Notes: generated from the sequence alone by a model not told the origin. Positions 1 to 10,420 are shown, counted from the first letter of the stretch. The stretch: 64,000 nt of DNA from an uncultured Pelagibacteraceae bacterium (GCA_902617625.1 CACMXJ010000006.1:1-64000), one strand, 5' to 3'. A program made the numbers and translations.

Positions 1-903
1 ATTAGCCAAGTTGAGGGGCTTGCTAAAGCTCTTAATCTTGAATTTATACACGAAAAAATTGAACTAAATAATTTTTGGAAAATGATTCCTCCAAAAATTA
101 CACCTGTAAAAGATTTTGTTTTCAAAAACAATATATCAGAAAAATTTAATGTAGTAATTTCATGTGGGAGAAAAAGTGTAGTCCCATCCATCTTTTTAAA
201 AAAAAAATTTGGAAGTAAAATTATGAACATTCATATTCAAGATCCAAAAGTATCATTAAATAATTTTGATTTTGTTATTGCGCCAGAACACGACGGTCTT
301 GAGGGAAAAAATGTTCTTAAAACCAAAGGAGCAATTCATTATCTTACTGAAAAAGAGTTAGAGGAAAATGTTAATTATTTAAAACCTAGAATTAAAAAAG
401 AAAAAATAATTGTGTTTATCGCTGGTGGTCCAAATAAGTATTATGATTTTAATGATGAAATAATTGAGGAAATTTTTGTTAAAACCAAAAAAAATTTCAT
501 AAATCAGGGTTATCAGCTAATTTTTATACCTTCAATGAGAACACCGCAAAGAATTATAGATAAAGCTCGAAATTTTTTTGACGATGATCAGATTATAATT
601 CAAGATATTGATAAGAAAGCCTATTTGTCATCACTTAAACTAGCTAATCATATTATTGTAACTTGCGACTCTACATCTATGATATCTGAGGCAGCGATGT
701 CGGGGAGACCAATATATGTGGCTCAAATGCCAGCTATTAAAAAAAATATTCGTTTCAAAAAATTTTTTGAGCTTTTTAAATCCCTAGAAATAATTAAAAA
801 CTTAGGGGACGGAGTAGAAGAATGGAATTATAAAAAACTTAATGAAACTTATAGAATATCGGGATATATAGAGAAACAATTTAAAGATTATGACTTTTCT
901 TAA
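1..903 (+). CDS. ELM1-family (DUF1022) protein, 5' end outside window
   Basis: The reading frame is open from base 1, so this is the C-terminal part of a longer gene; the first ATG inside the window at 82 is not the true start. The residues coded by 1-81 contain a SQVEGLAKAL stretch that resembles the N-terminal region of the ELM1/DUF1022 family. Further on, IAPEHDG, a GAIHYLT stretch and a late TCDSTSMISEAAMSGRP segment resemble the two halves of a GT-B-like fold and its sugar-nucleotide-type binding loop. The bacterial members have no settled function; they are often found near envelope genes. It overlaps the next gene by 14 bases, so the two are probably cotranscribed. The family call is from motif memory only. 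Confidence 0.75.
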   Translation: MSQVEGLAKALNLEFIHEKIELNNFWKMIPPKITPVKDFVFKNNISEKFNVVISCGRKSVVPSIFLKKKFGSKIMNIHIQDPKVSLNNFDFVIAPEHDGLEGKNVLKTKGAIHYLTEKELEENVNYLKPRIKKEKIIVFIAGGPNKYYDFNDEIIEEIFVKTKKNFINQGYQLIFIPSMRTPQRIIDKARNFFDDDQIIIQDIDKKAYLSSLKLANHIIVTCDSTSMISEAAMSGRPIYVAQMPAIKKNIRFKKFFELFKSLEIIKNLGDGVEEWNYKKLNETYRISGYIEKQFKDYDFS

Positions 904-1552
904 TTCTATATTGAAAAACTCAAAAAAGTATGAATTCCCATTTAATCACTGGGAATACAATAATGCTTTAAGTGAAGAAGCTATTAAAGAAATAGAAGGT
1001 GCAGACATTCCCGATGTAAGCAAACATAATCTCATTTATGATGGTACAAGAGCAATTGATGGTGGTGCCGCTGAATTTAGAGAAGGCATAGCTTCAGGAG
1101 GTAAGGCAATAAAATTTAGATGTTTTGTTACAAAAGAAAATGCTTCTCAATTTCCACATTTAGTAAAATTCATTAATGAACTTCAATCTAAAGAAACATG
1201 CGAAACGATCTCCAAAATGATTAATAAAGATTTATTCGGTTCATATGTCAGACTTGAGGTTATTTGTGATCGTGAAGGTTTTTGGTTAAAGCCTCACTGT
1301 GACATTAAAGAAAAATTAATGTCAGGACTTATTTTTGTAAATAATGCAAATGAATCAGAGGAACTAGGCACTGATTTTTATAATGAAAAATTGGAAAAAG
1401 TTAAAACAGTTCCCTACAAACATAATTATGGTTATTTATTTACAAGCGGTCCAAATACATGGCACGGAATGGAAAAGAAAAAAATTGTTAAAGAAAGACG
1501 ATGTGTTCAAGTCAATTATGTTACATTTAAAACTGATTGGAAGGTTGATTAA
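890..1552 (+). CDS. 2OG-Fe(II) oxygenase-like protein
   Basis: This 220-residue protein has the facial triad expected of Fe(II)/2-oxoglutarate dioxygenases: His136 and Asp138 in a KPHCDIKEK stretch, His192 in NTWHGM, and Arg203/204 eleven to twelve residues later for the 2-oxoglutarate carboxylate. These lie on a predicted double-stranded beta-helix core. The substrate cannot be read from the sequence; relatives hydroxylate proteins, amino acids or small molecules. The ATG at 890 lies inside the end of the ELM1-family gene. The stop overlaps the carB stop from the opposite strand by 4 bases, leaving no room for a separate terminator. Confidence 0.7.
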   Translation: MTFLNSILKNSKKYEFPFNHWEYNNALSEEAIKEIEGADIPDVSKHNLIYDGTRAIDGGAAEFREGIASGGKAIKFRCFVTKENASQFPHLVKFINELQSKETCETISKMINKDLFGSYVRLEVICDREGFWLKPHCDIKEKLMSGLIFVNNANESEELGTDFYNEKLEKVKTVPYKHNYGYLFTSGPNTWHGMEKKKIVKERRCVQVNYVTFKTDWKVD

Positions 1553-4500
1553 ATATTTTGTAGAGACGTCACCTCTAATTTTTTTGTTTTAAGTGATTTA
1601 ATACCCTCAATACATGCAAGTGCTGTTGACATATTAGTGCAGTAGGGCACTTTATTTTTAAGTGTTGCTCTTCTTAAAGCAATAGCATCGTTTAATCTAT
1701 GTTCTGTATTGCCCCCACCAGTATTGATTACCAAAGCTATTCTTTTGGAGTCGAGAACATCAACGATATGAGGTGATCCACTACTTACTTTATTTATAAT
1801 TTTACAACTCATGCCATGTTTTTTAATGTATTCAGCTGTTCCTTTTGTAGCACACAAATGGAATTTTAGTTTCAAGAGTTCTTTTGCAAGCCCTAAACCT
1901 TCATCTTTATGAGAATCTTTTAATGATAAAAAAGCGAGTCCATTTGTAGGTAACGAATTAGACGATGCTATCTGGCTTTTTGCGTATGCCATTCCAAAAT
2001 TTTTGTCAAATCCCATCACCTCTCCAGTTGATTTCATTTCTGGACCTAACAATAAATCACTGTTTGGAAATTTATTAAACGGAAAAACAGCTTCTTTCAC
2101 GGCAAACATTCCTTTAGATTTATCTTTTAAATTAAATTTTGAAAGTTTTTCACCAGCCATAACTCTCGAGGCTATCTTTGCTAATGGTATTCCTTTAGCT
2201 TTTGATACAAATGGAACAGTCCGACTAGCTCTTGGATTTACTTCAATAACAAAAATTTCATCTTTTTTTATTGCAAATTGAACATTCATGAAACCTTTTA
2301 CTTTCAGAGCCAGGGCTAAATTTTTGGTTTGTTTCTCAATTTCTTTTAGTAAAAAAGGTTTTATGGAAACAGGCGGCAAGCTGCAAGCCGAATCCCCAGA
2401 ATGAATTCCTGCTTCCTCTATATGCTGCATGATGCCAGCTACATGCACTTCTTTACCATCAGATATAGCATCAACATCCACCTCCATTGCATGATCTAAA
2501 AATTTATCAATTAGAATTGGATTTTTCTCTGCTGCTTTAAAGGCCTCCTCTACAAAATTTTTTAATTGGCTTTTTTCATAAACAATTTCCATTGCCCGTC
2601 CTCCAAGAACATAGGAGGGTCTAACCATCAAAGGCAAACCAATTTTTTCAGATATTTCAATTGCTTGTTTAAAATTTTTTGCAATTCCACTTTCAGCTTG
2701 ATTTAAATTTAATTTTTCTAAAAGCTTTCTAAATCTATCTCTATCTTCTGCTAGATCAATAGATGAGTATTGAGTTCCTAAAATTGGGAGATTATTATCA
2801 TGTAAAAATTTTGCTAATTTAATTGGAGTTTGACCCCCAAATTGTGTAATTATACCGATTAACTTCCCTTTATCCTTTTCTCTCTTTATAATGTTGAAAA
2901 CATATTCTTCTTTTAAAGGCTCAAAATATAATCTATCGCTAGTGTCATAATCTGTTGAGACAGTTTCTGGATTACAATTAACCATTACAGTCTCAAAACC
3001 AGCAGCCTTTAAGGCAAAACTGGCTTGACAACAGCAATAATCAAATTCTATTCCTTGTCCTATTCTATTAGGCCCTCCACCTAATATTATAATTTTTTTC
3101 TTAACAGATGGGTTAGCTTCACACTCTGAATTTATTGAGAAATTTCTTTGATATGTTGAGTACATGTATGGTGTAAAAGATTTGAATTCTGCAGCACAAG
3201 TATCAACCTTTTTAAATACTGGTAAAATTTTTAGTGCAGTTCTTTTTTTTCTCACAATGTCTTCAGATAAATTTGATAGCTCAGAAAGCTTTTTATCTGA
3301 AAAACCTATTGATTTTATTTGGTTAAAATCATCAAAATTTTTAGGCAATCCATTAATTTTGATCTTAATTTCATTATCTATTATTTCTTTAATTTGGTTT
3401 AAGAACCACGGATCGATTTTTGACAAGTTATAAATTCTTTTAAGCTTGATTTTTTTCCTCATTGCTTCTGCAACAAGTAAGATTTTATTTGGAATATTTT
3501 CTTTTAGTTTTTTTTCAATTTGTCTTTTATTTAGATTAAATATTCTGTCTAATCCTGAAAAACCAGTCTCAAGAGAAACCAATGCTTTTTGAAGAGACTC
3601 TTTAAAATTTCTTCCAATTGCCATTGCTTCCCCGACTGATTTCATTGATGTACCTAGAATTGCCGGTGAAGTTGAAAATTTTTCAAAAGTAAATCTTGGA
3701 ATTTTGGTTACTACATAATCTATACTTGGCTCAAATGATGCTGGAGTGACTTTGGTAATTTCATTTTTTAATTCATCCAAAGTATATCCAACCGCAAGTT
3801 TTGCAGCAACCTTTGCAATGGGAAATCCAGTTGCTTTTGATGCAAGGGCTGATGATCTTGATACTCTAGGGTTCATCTCAATTATTACCATTCGCCCATT
3901 TTTAGGATTTATTGCAAATTGAACATTTGAACCACCTGTCTCAACTCCAATTTTTCTCAAACATGCAATAGAAGCATTTCGCATTACTTGATATTCTTTG
4001 TCAGTTAATGTCAATGCAGGAGCAACTGTAACCGAGTCTCCTGTATGTATTCCCATTGGATCTACATTTTCTATTGAACAAATAATTATACAATTATCTT
4101 TTTTATCTCTTACAACCTCCATTTCAAATTCTTTCCAACCCTCTAAGCATTCCTCTACAAGTACTTGGCTAACTGGAGACTCGTGTAAACCATTTTTGAT
4201 AATTTTTAGGTAATCCTTTTTATTTTTGGCTATCCCTCCTCCTAAACCTCCAAGCGTAAAAGCTGGTCTAATTATTGCTGGCAAACCAATTTTATTCAAA
4301 ACTTTTGATGCTTGATTTATATTGTTTACGATTTCAGATTTTGGAAGATCCAAACCAATATCAATCATGTTTTTTCTAAATTTCTTTCTATCTTCCGCAT
4401 TGGAAATGGCTTTCGAATTTGCGCCGATTAATTCAATTTTATATTTTTTTAGAATTCCTTTTTTCTCTGCTTCCATTGCAAGGTTAAGAGCAGTTTGGCC

Positions 4501-4773
4501 ACCCATAGTTGGAAGAATTGCATTTGGTTTTTCTTTTTTGAGAATTTTTTCTAAAACTTCCAAAGTAATAGGTTCAATATAAGTTTTATCAGCAACATCT
4601 GGATCTGTCATAATTGTTGCTGGATTTGAATTGATTAAAATAACTTTATAACCTTCATCTTTTAATGCCTTACAAGCCTGGGTTCCTGAATAATCAAATT
4701 CACAAGCTTGTCCAATGATTATTGGTCCAGCACCTACAACTAAAATTTTTTTAAGATCTTTTCTTTTTGGCAT
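1549..4773 (-). CDS. carB: Carbamoyl-phosphate synthase large subunit
   Basis: CarB makes carbamoyl phosphate from ammonia delivered by CarA, bicarbonate and two ATP, feeding arginine and pyrimidine synthesis. The 1074-residue length is normal. It shows two homologous halves, each with a Rossmann-like opening ([11 protein letters not shown] near residue 12 and [12 protein letters not shown] near 565), a glycine-rich ATP-grasp loop, and the EMNPR / EVNPR metal-binding motif. The C-terminal 140 residues form the methylglyoxal-synthase-like allosteric domain. It lies downstream of carA on the minus strand and its start is 23 bases inside the carA end, so translation is probably coupled. Confidence 0.98.
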   Translation of the reverse strand: MPKRKDLKKILVVGAGPIIIGQACEFDYSGTQACKALKDEGYKVILINSNPATIMTDPDVADKTYIEPITLEVLEKILKKEKPNAILPTMGGQTALNLAMEAEKKGILKKYKIELIGANSKAISNAEDRKKFRKNMIDIGLDLPKSEIVNNINQASKVLNKIGLPAIIRPAFTLGGLGGGIAKNKKDYLKIIKNGLHESPVSQVLVEECLEGWKEFEMEVVRDKKDNCIIICSIENVDPMGIHTGDSVTVAPALTLTDKEYQVMRNASIACLRKIGVETGGSNVQFAINPKNGRMVIIEMNPRVSRSSALASKATGFPIAKVAAKLAVGYTLDELKNEITKVTPASFEPSIDYVVTKIPRFTFEKFSTSPAILGTSMKSVGEAMAIGRNFKESLQKALVSLETGFSGLDRIFNLNKRQIEKKLKENIPNKILLVAEAMRKKIKLKRIYNLSKIDPWFLNQIKEIIDNEIKIKINGLPKNFDDFNQIKSIGFSDKKLSELSNLSEDIVRKKRTALKILPVFKKVDTCAAEFKSFTPYMYSTYQRNFSINSECEANPSVKKKIIILGGGPNRIGQGIEFDYCCCQASFALKAAGFETVMVNCNPETVSTDYDTSDRLYFEPLKEEYVFNIIKREKDKGKLIGIITQFGGQTPIKLAKFLHDNNLPILGTQYSSIDLAEDRDRFRKLLEKLNLNQAESGIAKNFKQAIEISEKIGLPLMVRPSYVLGGRAMEIVYEKSQLKNFVEEAFKAAEKNPILIDKFLDHAMEVDVDAISDGKEVHVAGIMQHIEEAGIHSGDSACSLPPVSIKPFLLKEIEKQTKNLALALKVKGFMNVQFAIKKDEIFVIEVNPRASRTVPFVSKAKGIPLAKIASRVMAGEKLSKFNLKDKSKGMFAVKEAVFPFNKFPNSDLLLGPEMKSTGEVMGFDKNFGMAYAKSQIASSNSLPTNGLAFLSLKDSHKDEGLGLAKELLKLKFHLCATKGTAEYIKKHGMSCKIINKVSSGSPHIVDVLDSKRIALVINTGGGNTEHRLNDAIALRRATLKNKVPYCTNMSTALACIEGIKSLKTKKLEVTSLQNI

Positions 4774-5944
4774 TTTTTTTCATATTGTTAATAAATTCCT
4801 CGAATAAATAGACACTATCTTGTGGCCCGGGGTTTGACTCTGGGTGATATTGAACTGAGAATACAGGATTATTCTTTAGTCTTATTCCCTCTATACTATT
4901 ATCGAACAAAGATTTATGAGTAATTTGAATATTTTTTGGTAAATTTTCTCTTACAACTTCAAAACCATGATTTTGGCTGGTAATTTCTACATTGTCATGA
5001 CTTAAATTTTTTACAGGATGATTTGCTCCTCTGTGACCTAGTTTCATTTTTTTTGTTTTACCACCTAATGCAAGTGCGAGTATCTGATGACCAAGACAGA
5101 TACCGAATAATGGTATTTTATTTTTAATAAGATTTTGAATTATTTGAATTGCATATTTTCCTGTTGCAGCTGGATCTCCAGGTCCATTAGACAAGAAGAC
5201 ACCATTGGGTTTAAGAGATAAAATTTTTTCTGCAGATGTTTTACAAGAAACTACAGTGACCTTACAATTAAAATCAGAAAAATATCTCAAAATATTTTTT
5301 TTTATTCCATAATCAATGGCCACCACATGAAATGAATTTTGCTTATTTTTTCTATAGCCATATTCTTTTCTCCAAGTTTTAAGTCCGTTCCAAATATAAT
5401 TTTTTTTTGTGGTAACTTTTTCTGCTAGATCTAAATTTTTTAGCCCGCTCCATTTAATCGTAGAATTAATAAGTTTGTTAATATGAAATTTACTTTTTTT
5501 TGAGTATGCAATGGTTCCTTTTGGAGCACCTTTATCTCTAATAAAATTTGTTAAACTTCTTGTATCAAGTCCAGTAATTCCAACTATCTTGTTTTTTTTT
5601 AACCAAGCATCTAAATGTTGAAAAGATCTGTAATTTGATGGTGATGTTATCTCGGAATTTAAGATAACTCCTTTAGTCCATATTTTATCAGACTCAAAAT
5701 CTTCTTTGTTTGTCCCTACATTTCCAATATGAGGAAAGGTAAAGTTTATTATTTGTCCAGCATAAGATGGATCTGATATTATTTCTTGGTATCCCGTTAA
5801 TGAGGTATTAAAGCAAACCTCACCCGTTGCTTCTCCCTGATATCCAATCCCGATCCCCCTAAAAATCTTTTTATTTTCTAAAACTAAAATACCTGTATAT
5901 TTTTGAGAATTTTTTAAGTGAGTTTTTTTTACTTTTTTGATCAA
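4751..5944 (-). CDS. carA: Carbamoyl-phosphate synthase small subunit
   Basis: CarA is the class I glutamine amidotransferase subunit that hydrolyses glutamine and channels ammonia to CarB. The 397-residue protein has the N-terminal small-subunit domain and the nucleophile Cys283 in FGICLGHQ, with His367 and Glu369 in QYHPES completing the triad. The start is a TTG at 5944: an in-frame TAA lies directly before it, and no ATG occurs in the first 40 codons. A four-codon ATG-to-TGA mini-ORF at 5941-5955 overlaps this TTG. The gene is divergent from yqeY across 125 bases. Confidence 0.97.
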   Translation of the reverse strand: MIKKVKKTHLKNSQKYTGILVLENKKIFRGIGIGYQGEATGEVCFNTSLTGYQEIISDPSYAGQIINFTFPHIGNVGTNKEDFESDKIWTKGVILNSEITSPSNYRSFQHLDAWLKKNKIVGITGLDTRSLTNFIRDKGAPKGTIAYSKKSKFHINKLINSTIKWSGLKNLDLAEKVTTKKNYIWNGLKTWRKEYGYRKNKQNSFHVVAIDYGIKKNILRYFSDFNCKVTVVSCKTSAEKILSLKPNGVFLSNGPGDPAATGKYAIQIIQNLIKNKIPLFGICLGHQILALALGGKTKKMKLGHRGANHPVKNLSHDNVEITSQNHGFEVVRENLPKNIQITHKSLFDNSIEGIRLKNNPVFSVQYHPESNPGPQDSVYLFEEFINNMKKNAKKKRS

Positions 5945-6034
5945 TTACAACTCATAAGTTAAAGGTTAATACAATAATTGATTTATTATCGCAACAGAGA
6001 TGTATTATAAAATTGTAAAAAAACAATTTTTCTT

Positions 6035-6062
6035 TTGAAGAATTTTTTCTTTAAAGTAGATT
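6035..6062 (+). promoter_or_regulatory. Candidate sigma70 promoter of yqeY-dnaG, near leaderless
   Basis: TTGAAG at 6035-6040 and TAGATT at 6057-6062 are separated by 16 bases. Each matches four of six consensus positions. The ATG of yqeY begins eight bases after the -10 hexamer, so the predicted start site is at or next to the start codon. This is visual matching in AT-rich DNA and is weak by itself. Confidence 0.35.
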
Positions 6063-6069
6063 AAAAATT

Positions 6070-6531
6070 ATGTCGTTAAAAGAAACAATTGAAACAGAAT
6101 ATAAAAATGCCTTAAAATTTAAAGATAAGATTAAAATCTCAACTTATAGGTTAATTTTATCATCAATTAAGGATCTCGATATTTCAAATAGGTCTGGCCC
6201 TAACAAAAAAGAAACAGATGATGAAGATATAAAAAAATTATTAAAAAAGATGATGAAGCAAAGAACCGAATCAATCGATATTTATAAAAAAAATAATCGC
6301 TCTGATCTTCTAGAAATTGAGCAAAACGAATTTAATATTCTATCAAGTTTTCTTCCAAAACAACTTAATGATGAGGATACGAAAAAAATATGTGAGGAAA
6401 TTATTTCTAAATTAAGCGCAAACTCAATTAAAGATATGGGAAAAGTAATGGGTGAATTAAAAAAAAAGCATGCTGATGAAATTGATTTTTCAAAAGCTGG
6501 TGCCTTGTTAAAACAATTATTAAATAAATAA
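6070..6531 (+). CDS. yqeY: GatB/YqeY domain protein
   Basis: This 153-residue protein matches the YqeY family, a small mostly helical protein related to the tail domain of the GatB amidotransferase subunit. Visible family features are the N-terminal ETIETEYKNALKFKD region, a YRLILSSIKD segment, an EIEQNEFNILSSFLP stretch and the C-terminal helix bundle. It may act in tRNA-dependent amidation or bind tRNA, but its role is not established. The stop and the dnaG start share one base (TAATG at 6529-6533). In many alphaproteobacteria a yqeY-like gene sits next to carA and dnaG, which fits here. Confidence 0.9.
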   Translation: MSLKETIETEYKNALKFKDKIKISTYRLILSSIKDLDISNRSGPNKKETDDEDIKKLLKKMMKQRTESIDIYKKNNRSDLLEIEQNEFNILSSFLPKQLNDEDTKKICEEIISKLSANSIKDMGKVMGELKKKHADEIDFSKAGALLKQLLNK

Positions 6532-8306
6532 TGAAATATCCAAAGGAATATCTAGATGAAATTAAAACTCGTCTTAAAGTTTCTAGCGTTGTTTCAAAAG
6601 TTGTATCTTTAAAAAAAAGAGGAAAGGAGTTTGTTGGACTATCACCGTTTAAAAATGAGAAAACCCCTTCCTTTACAGTTAATGATGAAAAAGAATTTTA
6701 TCATTGCTTCGCAACTTCAGAGCACGGAAATATTTTTGATTTTGTTATGAAAACTCAAAACTTAAGGTTTGGAGAAGCAGTAAAATATCTTGCTAATATT
6801 GCAGGAATGCAACCATATCTATTTACAAAACAAGATGAGGAGAGAGAAAAAAATTGGAAAGAGTATTTATCAATTTATAGCAATTATGTTGATTATTATC
6901 ATGATCAGCTGTTAAAAAATGAAAAACTCTCATACGCTAGAGACTATTTAAAGAATAGATCGCTTGGCAAAGATGATGTCAAAAAATTTAAGATTGGTTT
7001 TGTTGAAAAAAATCCAAGTTTTTTTGATGAACTTAAAAAAGAATTTAGTGAAAAAACTTTATTAGAAAGTGGTTTATTTTATTTTGATGAAAATAAGAAA
7101 ATTTATGTAGAAAGATTTAGAGGAAGATTAATATTTCCAATTAATAATATTTCCGGACAACCAATTGCTTTAGGAGGCAGAATAATTCAAAATTTTGATT
7201 ACCTGGCTAAATATATAAATTCACCAGAGACTCCTTTTTTTAAAAAAGGTTCAAACCTTTATAATTTAGATCAAGCCAGAAAGTTATCTAACAAGCTAGA
7301 TCACATTTTTTTAGTTGAGGGTTACATGGATGTGGTTGGACTATGTAAAAATGAAATAGAAAATGTAGTTGCTAACCTTGGTACTTCTCTAACTGATAAG
7401 CAAATTTTAGTATTAAACCAATTTTTTGGTGACATTATTATTTGCTTTGATGGAGATGAAAGCGGGTATAAAGCTGCATTAAGAGCTGCAGAAAATTCAA
7501 TTAAAGAATTAAAACCTGAGAAACAAATATCTTTTTTATTTTTACCAAATAAAGAAGATCCTGACAGTTTCGTTAATAAAAATGGTAAAAACTTTTTTTT
7601 AGATTTTACTAAAGAAAATAAAATTTCAATTCATCAATTTATTTTTAGTCATTATAAAAAACAAACTGAAAATAATCCCTCTTCTATGGCTGTATTTGAA
7701 AAAAAGCTAAGATCTATAACAAACACAATCAAAGATAGCTTTATAAAAAAATATATTCTCGAATATTTTTTAGAGAAAATTGCAGAATTAACACCTCATT
7801 CTAATCAAAATAAAAATAAATTTTTTAAAAAGAAAATAAAATCTTTAGAGTCAACAAAAAAAATTTACATTGAAAGCGAGACTATTACTGGTGTTGAATT
7901 AAAGGAATACTCTTTATTATACCTAATTTTAAATAATTTATCATTTTTTCAATCAAATATTCATTTAGTTGAAAATATTAAAATATTCACTGAAATAAAT
8001 AAACAAATACTGAATTCCATTATAGATAAATTAAAGGTCAAGGATCAAATCGATGTTGATAACCTTAATCTGGATCAACAATTACTAGATAAGATAAATA
8101 AATTTGCACCAATAAAACATATACTCAAAAATAAACCAAATAATGATGATCAAGTAATAGATTTGCTTGACGATATATCTAAAGATCTTTTTAATCATGG
8201 ACTAGAGTTGAGAATTCAAGAATTAGAATCGAAGTTTTCCAAGGATATGAGCGAAAGAACCTTTAATGAGCTAAAAGAGCTTAAAAACGAAAGAAAATCC
8301 AATTAA
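6531..8306 (+). CDS. dnaG: DNA primase with reduced zinc-finger ligands
   Basis: DnaG synthesises RNA primers for replication. The 591-residue protein has an N-terminal CHC2-type zinc-finger region (about 35-75), a central primase/TOPRIM core with FLVEGYMDV near residue 261 and CFDGDESG near 305, and a C-terminal region that would bind DnaB. The zinc module has a normal overall fold (EKTPSFTV, FYHCF), but the expected Cys/His/Cys/Cys ligands are Ser38, Lys41, Cys59 and Thr62, so zinc binding is probably lost. It starts on the last base of the yqeY stop and is followed by rpoD after 67 bases. rpsU, present in the E. coli macromolecular synthesis operon, is absent. Confidence 0.95.
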   Translation: MKYPKEYLDEIKTRLKVSSVVSKVVSLKKRGKEFVGLSPFKNEKTPSFTVNDEKEFYHCFATSEHGNIFDFVMKTQNLRFGEAVKYLANIAGMQPYLFTKQDEEREKNWKEYLSIYSNYVDYYHDQLLKNEKLSYARDYLKNRSLGKDDVKKFKIGFVEKNPSFFDELKKEFSEKTLLESGLFYFDENKKIYVERFRGRLIFPINNISGQPIALGGRIIQNFDYLAKYINSPETPFFKKGSNLYNLDQARKLSNKLDHIFLVEGYMDVVGLCKNEIENVVANLGTSLTDKQILVLNQFFGDIIICFDGDESGYKAALRAAENSIKELKPEKQISFLFLPNKEDPDSFVNKNGKNFFLDFTKENKISIHQFIFSHYKKQTENNPSSMAVFEKKLRSITNTIKDSFIKKYILEYFLEKIAELTPHSNQNKNKFFKKKIKSLESTKKIYIESETITGVELKEYSLLYLILNNLSFFQSNIHLVENIKIFTEINKQILNSIIDKLKVKDQIDVDNLNLDQQLLDKINKFAPIKHILKNKPNNDDQVIDLLDDISKDLFNHGLELRIQELESKFSKDMSERTFNELKELKNERKSN

Positions 8307-8373
8307 TCATGGTAAATTAGCAATGGATTTTTGCTGATTTGATATTATATAAGTCTCTCAAACTTAATTTGTC

Positions 8374-10200
8374 GTGGAAAGAATAATTACAAAATCATTC
8401 GCTAGATTAATGGGCCGTGGAGTTCACCGTGGTTTCATAACTCATGAGGAATTAAGTAAATCGCTTGGAAAAAGAAATCTTTCAGATGAAAACTTAACAC
8501 AGGCCTTCATCCATATTTTGGATGAGGGAATTGTACTGGTAGAAAAAAAATCAGATTATAAAGTTTTAAGAAAAAAAGAAAATTCATCCAAGGAAGAAGG
8601 AAAAACAATAGAGAAAAGTGACGACCCAATAAGGATGTATCTGAGAGAAATGGGTGGTGTTGAATTGCTTTCAAGAGAGGGAGAGATAGCAATTGCAAAA
8701 AGAATAGAAGCAGGAAAAGATGTAATGTTAATTGCTCTTTCACAAAGTCCAATAACAGCTCAACAATTTTTCGATTGGGATGAAAAATTACAGAAGGATG
8801 AAATTCTTGTAAGAGAAATAATTGATATCGATACAAATTACATGGAGGATGAAAATACTGGTCCAAGCGCAAAACAAAAGAATGCTGGAGAAGATGAAAA
8901 AGACGATAATTCTAGTGATGATAGTGATGATGACTTTAACCCAACTCTTGCAGCAATGGAAACTGAAATAAAACCGAAAGTTTTAAAAACAGTTCATTTA
9001 CTTACCAAAGAATATCGTAAATTGATTAAGTACCAGAAAGAAAAACTTGAGTGTGTTTTAAATTCTCAAACTTTTTCGTCATCAAAAGAAAAAGGTTATG
9101 AGAAGATAGTGAGTGGTATTTTAGAAAGTATAAAATCTCTTCAATTATCACCGTCGGTATTAGAAGAGCTTGTACAAAAACATTACATAGAAAATAAAAA
9201 AATAATATCTTTAGAGGGAAATCTTTTGAGATTAGCGATGGATCAAAAAATACCAAGAAATGAATTTATTAAATTTTATATTGGAAATGAAATAAATCCA
9301 AATCTAAAAAAATTTTTAGATACCAATTCTTTATGGAGGCAATTTTTTAGCAAAAATAAAGATGAGTTTAAAAATATAAGAGTAAGATTAATTGAGATTA
9401 GTAATAAGTTAGGTATGTCTGTAACTGACTTTAAAAAATTGGTTAGTAGAGTTCAAAAAGGTGAAAAGGAGTCAAGAATTGCAAAAAAAGAGATGGTAGA
9501 AGCAAATCTTAGATTAGTTATTTCAATTGCAAAAAAATATACTAATAGGGGTCTTCAATTTTTAGATCTTATTCAAGAGGGAAATATTGGATTAATGAAA
9601 GCTGTAGATAAATTTGAATACAGAAGAGGATATAAGTTTTCAACTTATGCTACGTGGTGGATAAGACAAGCGATAACAAGATCTATTGCCGATCAAGCAA
9701 GGACAATACGTATTCCAGTCCATATGATTGAAACTATTAACAAGATCGTAAGAACACAGAGATTAATACTTAGTGAGTTTGGAAGAGAAGCTACCCCAGA
9801 GGAATTAGCGAAAAAGTTAAGAATGCCACTTGATAAAGTAAGAAAAGTGTTAAAAATTTCAAAAGAACCAGTTTCTCTTGAAAAACCAGTTGGTGACGAG
9901 GAAGATAGTAGTTTGGGTGATTTTATTGAAGATACAAAAGCATTAGCTCCATTAGAACAGGCGATCAAATCAAATTTAGGAGAAGCGACTACAAAAATAT
10001 TATCTACTTTAACTCCAAGGGAAGAAAGAGTTTTGAGAATGAGGTTTGGTGTTGGAATGAATACAGACCACACTTTGGAGGAAGTTGGACTTCAATTTTC
10101 AGTAACTCGAGAAAGAATTCGGCAAATAGAAGCTAAAGCTTTAAGAAAATTGAAACATCCAAGCAGATCCAAACAACTTAAAAGCTTTTTGGAAAGTTAA
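8374..10200 (+). CDS. rpoD: RNA polymerase primary sigma factor (sigma70)
   Basis: RpoD directs RNA polymerase to housekeeping promoters. The 608-residue protein carries region 1.1 at the N-terminus, region 1.2 ([11 protein letters not shown], about residue 88), a highly acidic non-conserved stretch about 165-195, region 2 with [19 protein letters not shown] and the [10 protein letters not shown] -10 recognition helix, region 3, and region 4 ending in the [17 protein letters not shown] helix-turn-helix. The start used is GTG at 8374, which gives the family N-terminus; no ATG lies just upstream in frame. A tRNA gene begins three bases after the stop, so the tRNAs may be processed from the rpoD transcript. 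Confidence 0.97.
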   Translation: MERIITKSFARLMGRGVHRGFITHEELSKSLGKRNLSDENLTQAFIHILDEGIVLVEKKSDYKVLRKKENSSKEEGKTIEKSDDPIRMYLREMGGVELLSREGEIAIAKRIEAGKDVMLIALSQSPITAQQFFDWDEKLQKDEILVREIIDIDTNYMEDENTGPSAKQKNAGEDEKDDNSSDDSDDDFNPTLAAMETEIKPKVLKTVHLLTKEYRKLIKYQKEKLECVLNSQTFSSSKEKGYEKIVSGILESIKSLQLSPSVLEELVQKHYIENKKIISLEGNLLRLAMDQKIPRNEFIKFYIGNEINPNLKKFLDTNSLWRQFFSKNKDEFKNIRVRLIEISNKLGMSVTDFKKLVSRVQKGEKESRIAKKEMVEANLRLVISIAKKYTNRGLQFLDLIQEGNIGLMKAVDKFEYRRGYKFSTYATWWIRQAITRSIADQARTIRIPVHMIETINKIVRTQRLILSEFGREATPEELAKKLRMPLDKVRKVLKISKEPVSLEKPVGDEEDSSLGDFIEDTKALAPLEQAIKSNLGEATTKILSTLTPREERVLRMRFGVGMNTDHTLEEVGLQFSVTRERIRQIEAKALRKLKHPSRSKQLKSFLES

Positions 10201-10203
10201 TTT

Positions 10204-10278
10204 GGGCCGTTAGCTCAATAGTAGAGTACTGCATTGACATTGCAGGGGTAGTTGGAGCGTAACCAACACGGCCCACCA
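10204..10278 (+). tRNA. tRNA-Val (GAC) with non-canonical D and T loops
   Basis: The cloverleaf folds cleanly: acceptor stem GGGCCGT with ACGGCCC, anticodon stem CTGCA/TGCAG around loop TTGACAT (anticodon GAC, valine), T-stem GTTGG/CCAAC, discriminator A and an encoded CCA. The D-loop is AATAGTA, so the G18-G19 pair is missing, and the T-loop is AGCGTAA instead of the usual TTCRANY. Both partners of the normal elbow contact are therefore altered. It starts three bases behind the rpoD stop. It could be a working but structurally relaxed tRNA, a degenerate copy, or a tRNA-like RNA with another role. Confidence 0.8.
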
Positions 10279-10332
10279 TGAAATTCTTTGTTTAATAAAT
10301 TTTTCAAATTGATATAAGTCAATTAGAAATCA

Positions 10333-10409
10333 GGGCCTGTAGCTCAGTTGGTTAGAGCAGTACACTCATAATGTATTGGTCCCAGGTTCGAGTCCTGGCG
10401 GGCCCACCA
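10333..10409 (+). tRNA. tRNA with CAT anticodon, probably tRNA-Ile2
   Basis: This is a canonical cloverleaf: acceptor GGGCCTG/CGGGCCC, D-loop AGTTGGTTA with the usual GG, anticodon stem GTACA/TGTAT around CTCATAA, T-arm CCAGG-TTCGAGT-CCTGG, and an encoded CCA. The anticodon is CAT, which fits elongator Met, initiator Met or lysidine-modified Ile2. Base pairs C4-G69 and C5-G68, known as TilS recognition features in E. coli tRNA-Ile2, are present, so Ile2 is preferred. The acceptor starts with a G-C pair, which argues against initiator tRNA. Confidence 0.85.
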
Positions 10410-10420
10410 CTCTATTTATA

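Noticed and set aside
6009-6032. AT-only inverted repeat (AAAATTGT/ACAATTTT) between carA and yqeY
   Set aside because: It lies between divergent genes where no terminator is needed, and such repeats are expected by chance in this composition.
8507-8872. 121-codon ORF antisense to rpoD
   Set aside because: Low-complexity Leu/Phe-rich sequence opposite a Lys/Glu-rich part of rpoD; a shadow of the real gene.
10333-10409. Reading the CAT tRNA as initiator or elongator tRNA-Met
   Set aside because: The acceptor begins with a G-C pair, unlike initiator tRNA, and C4-G69/C5-G68 favour Ile2. Elongator Met is not fully excluded.
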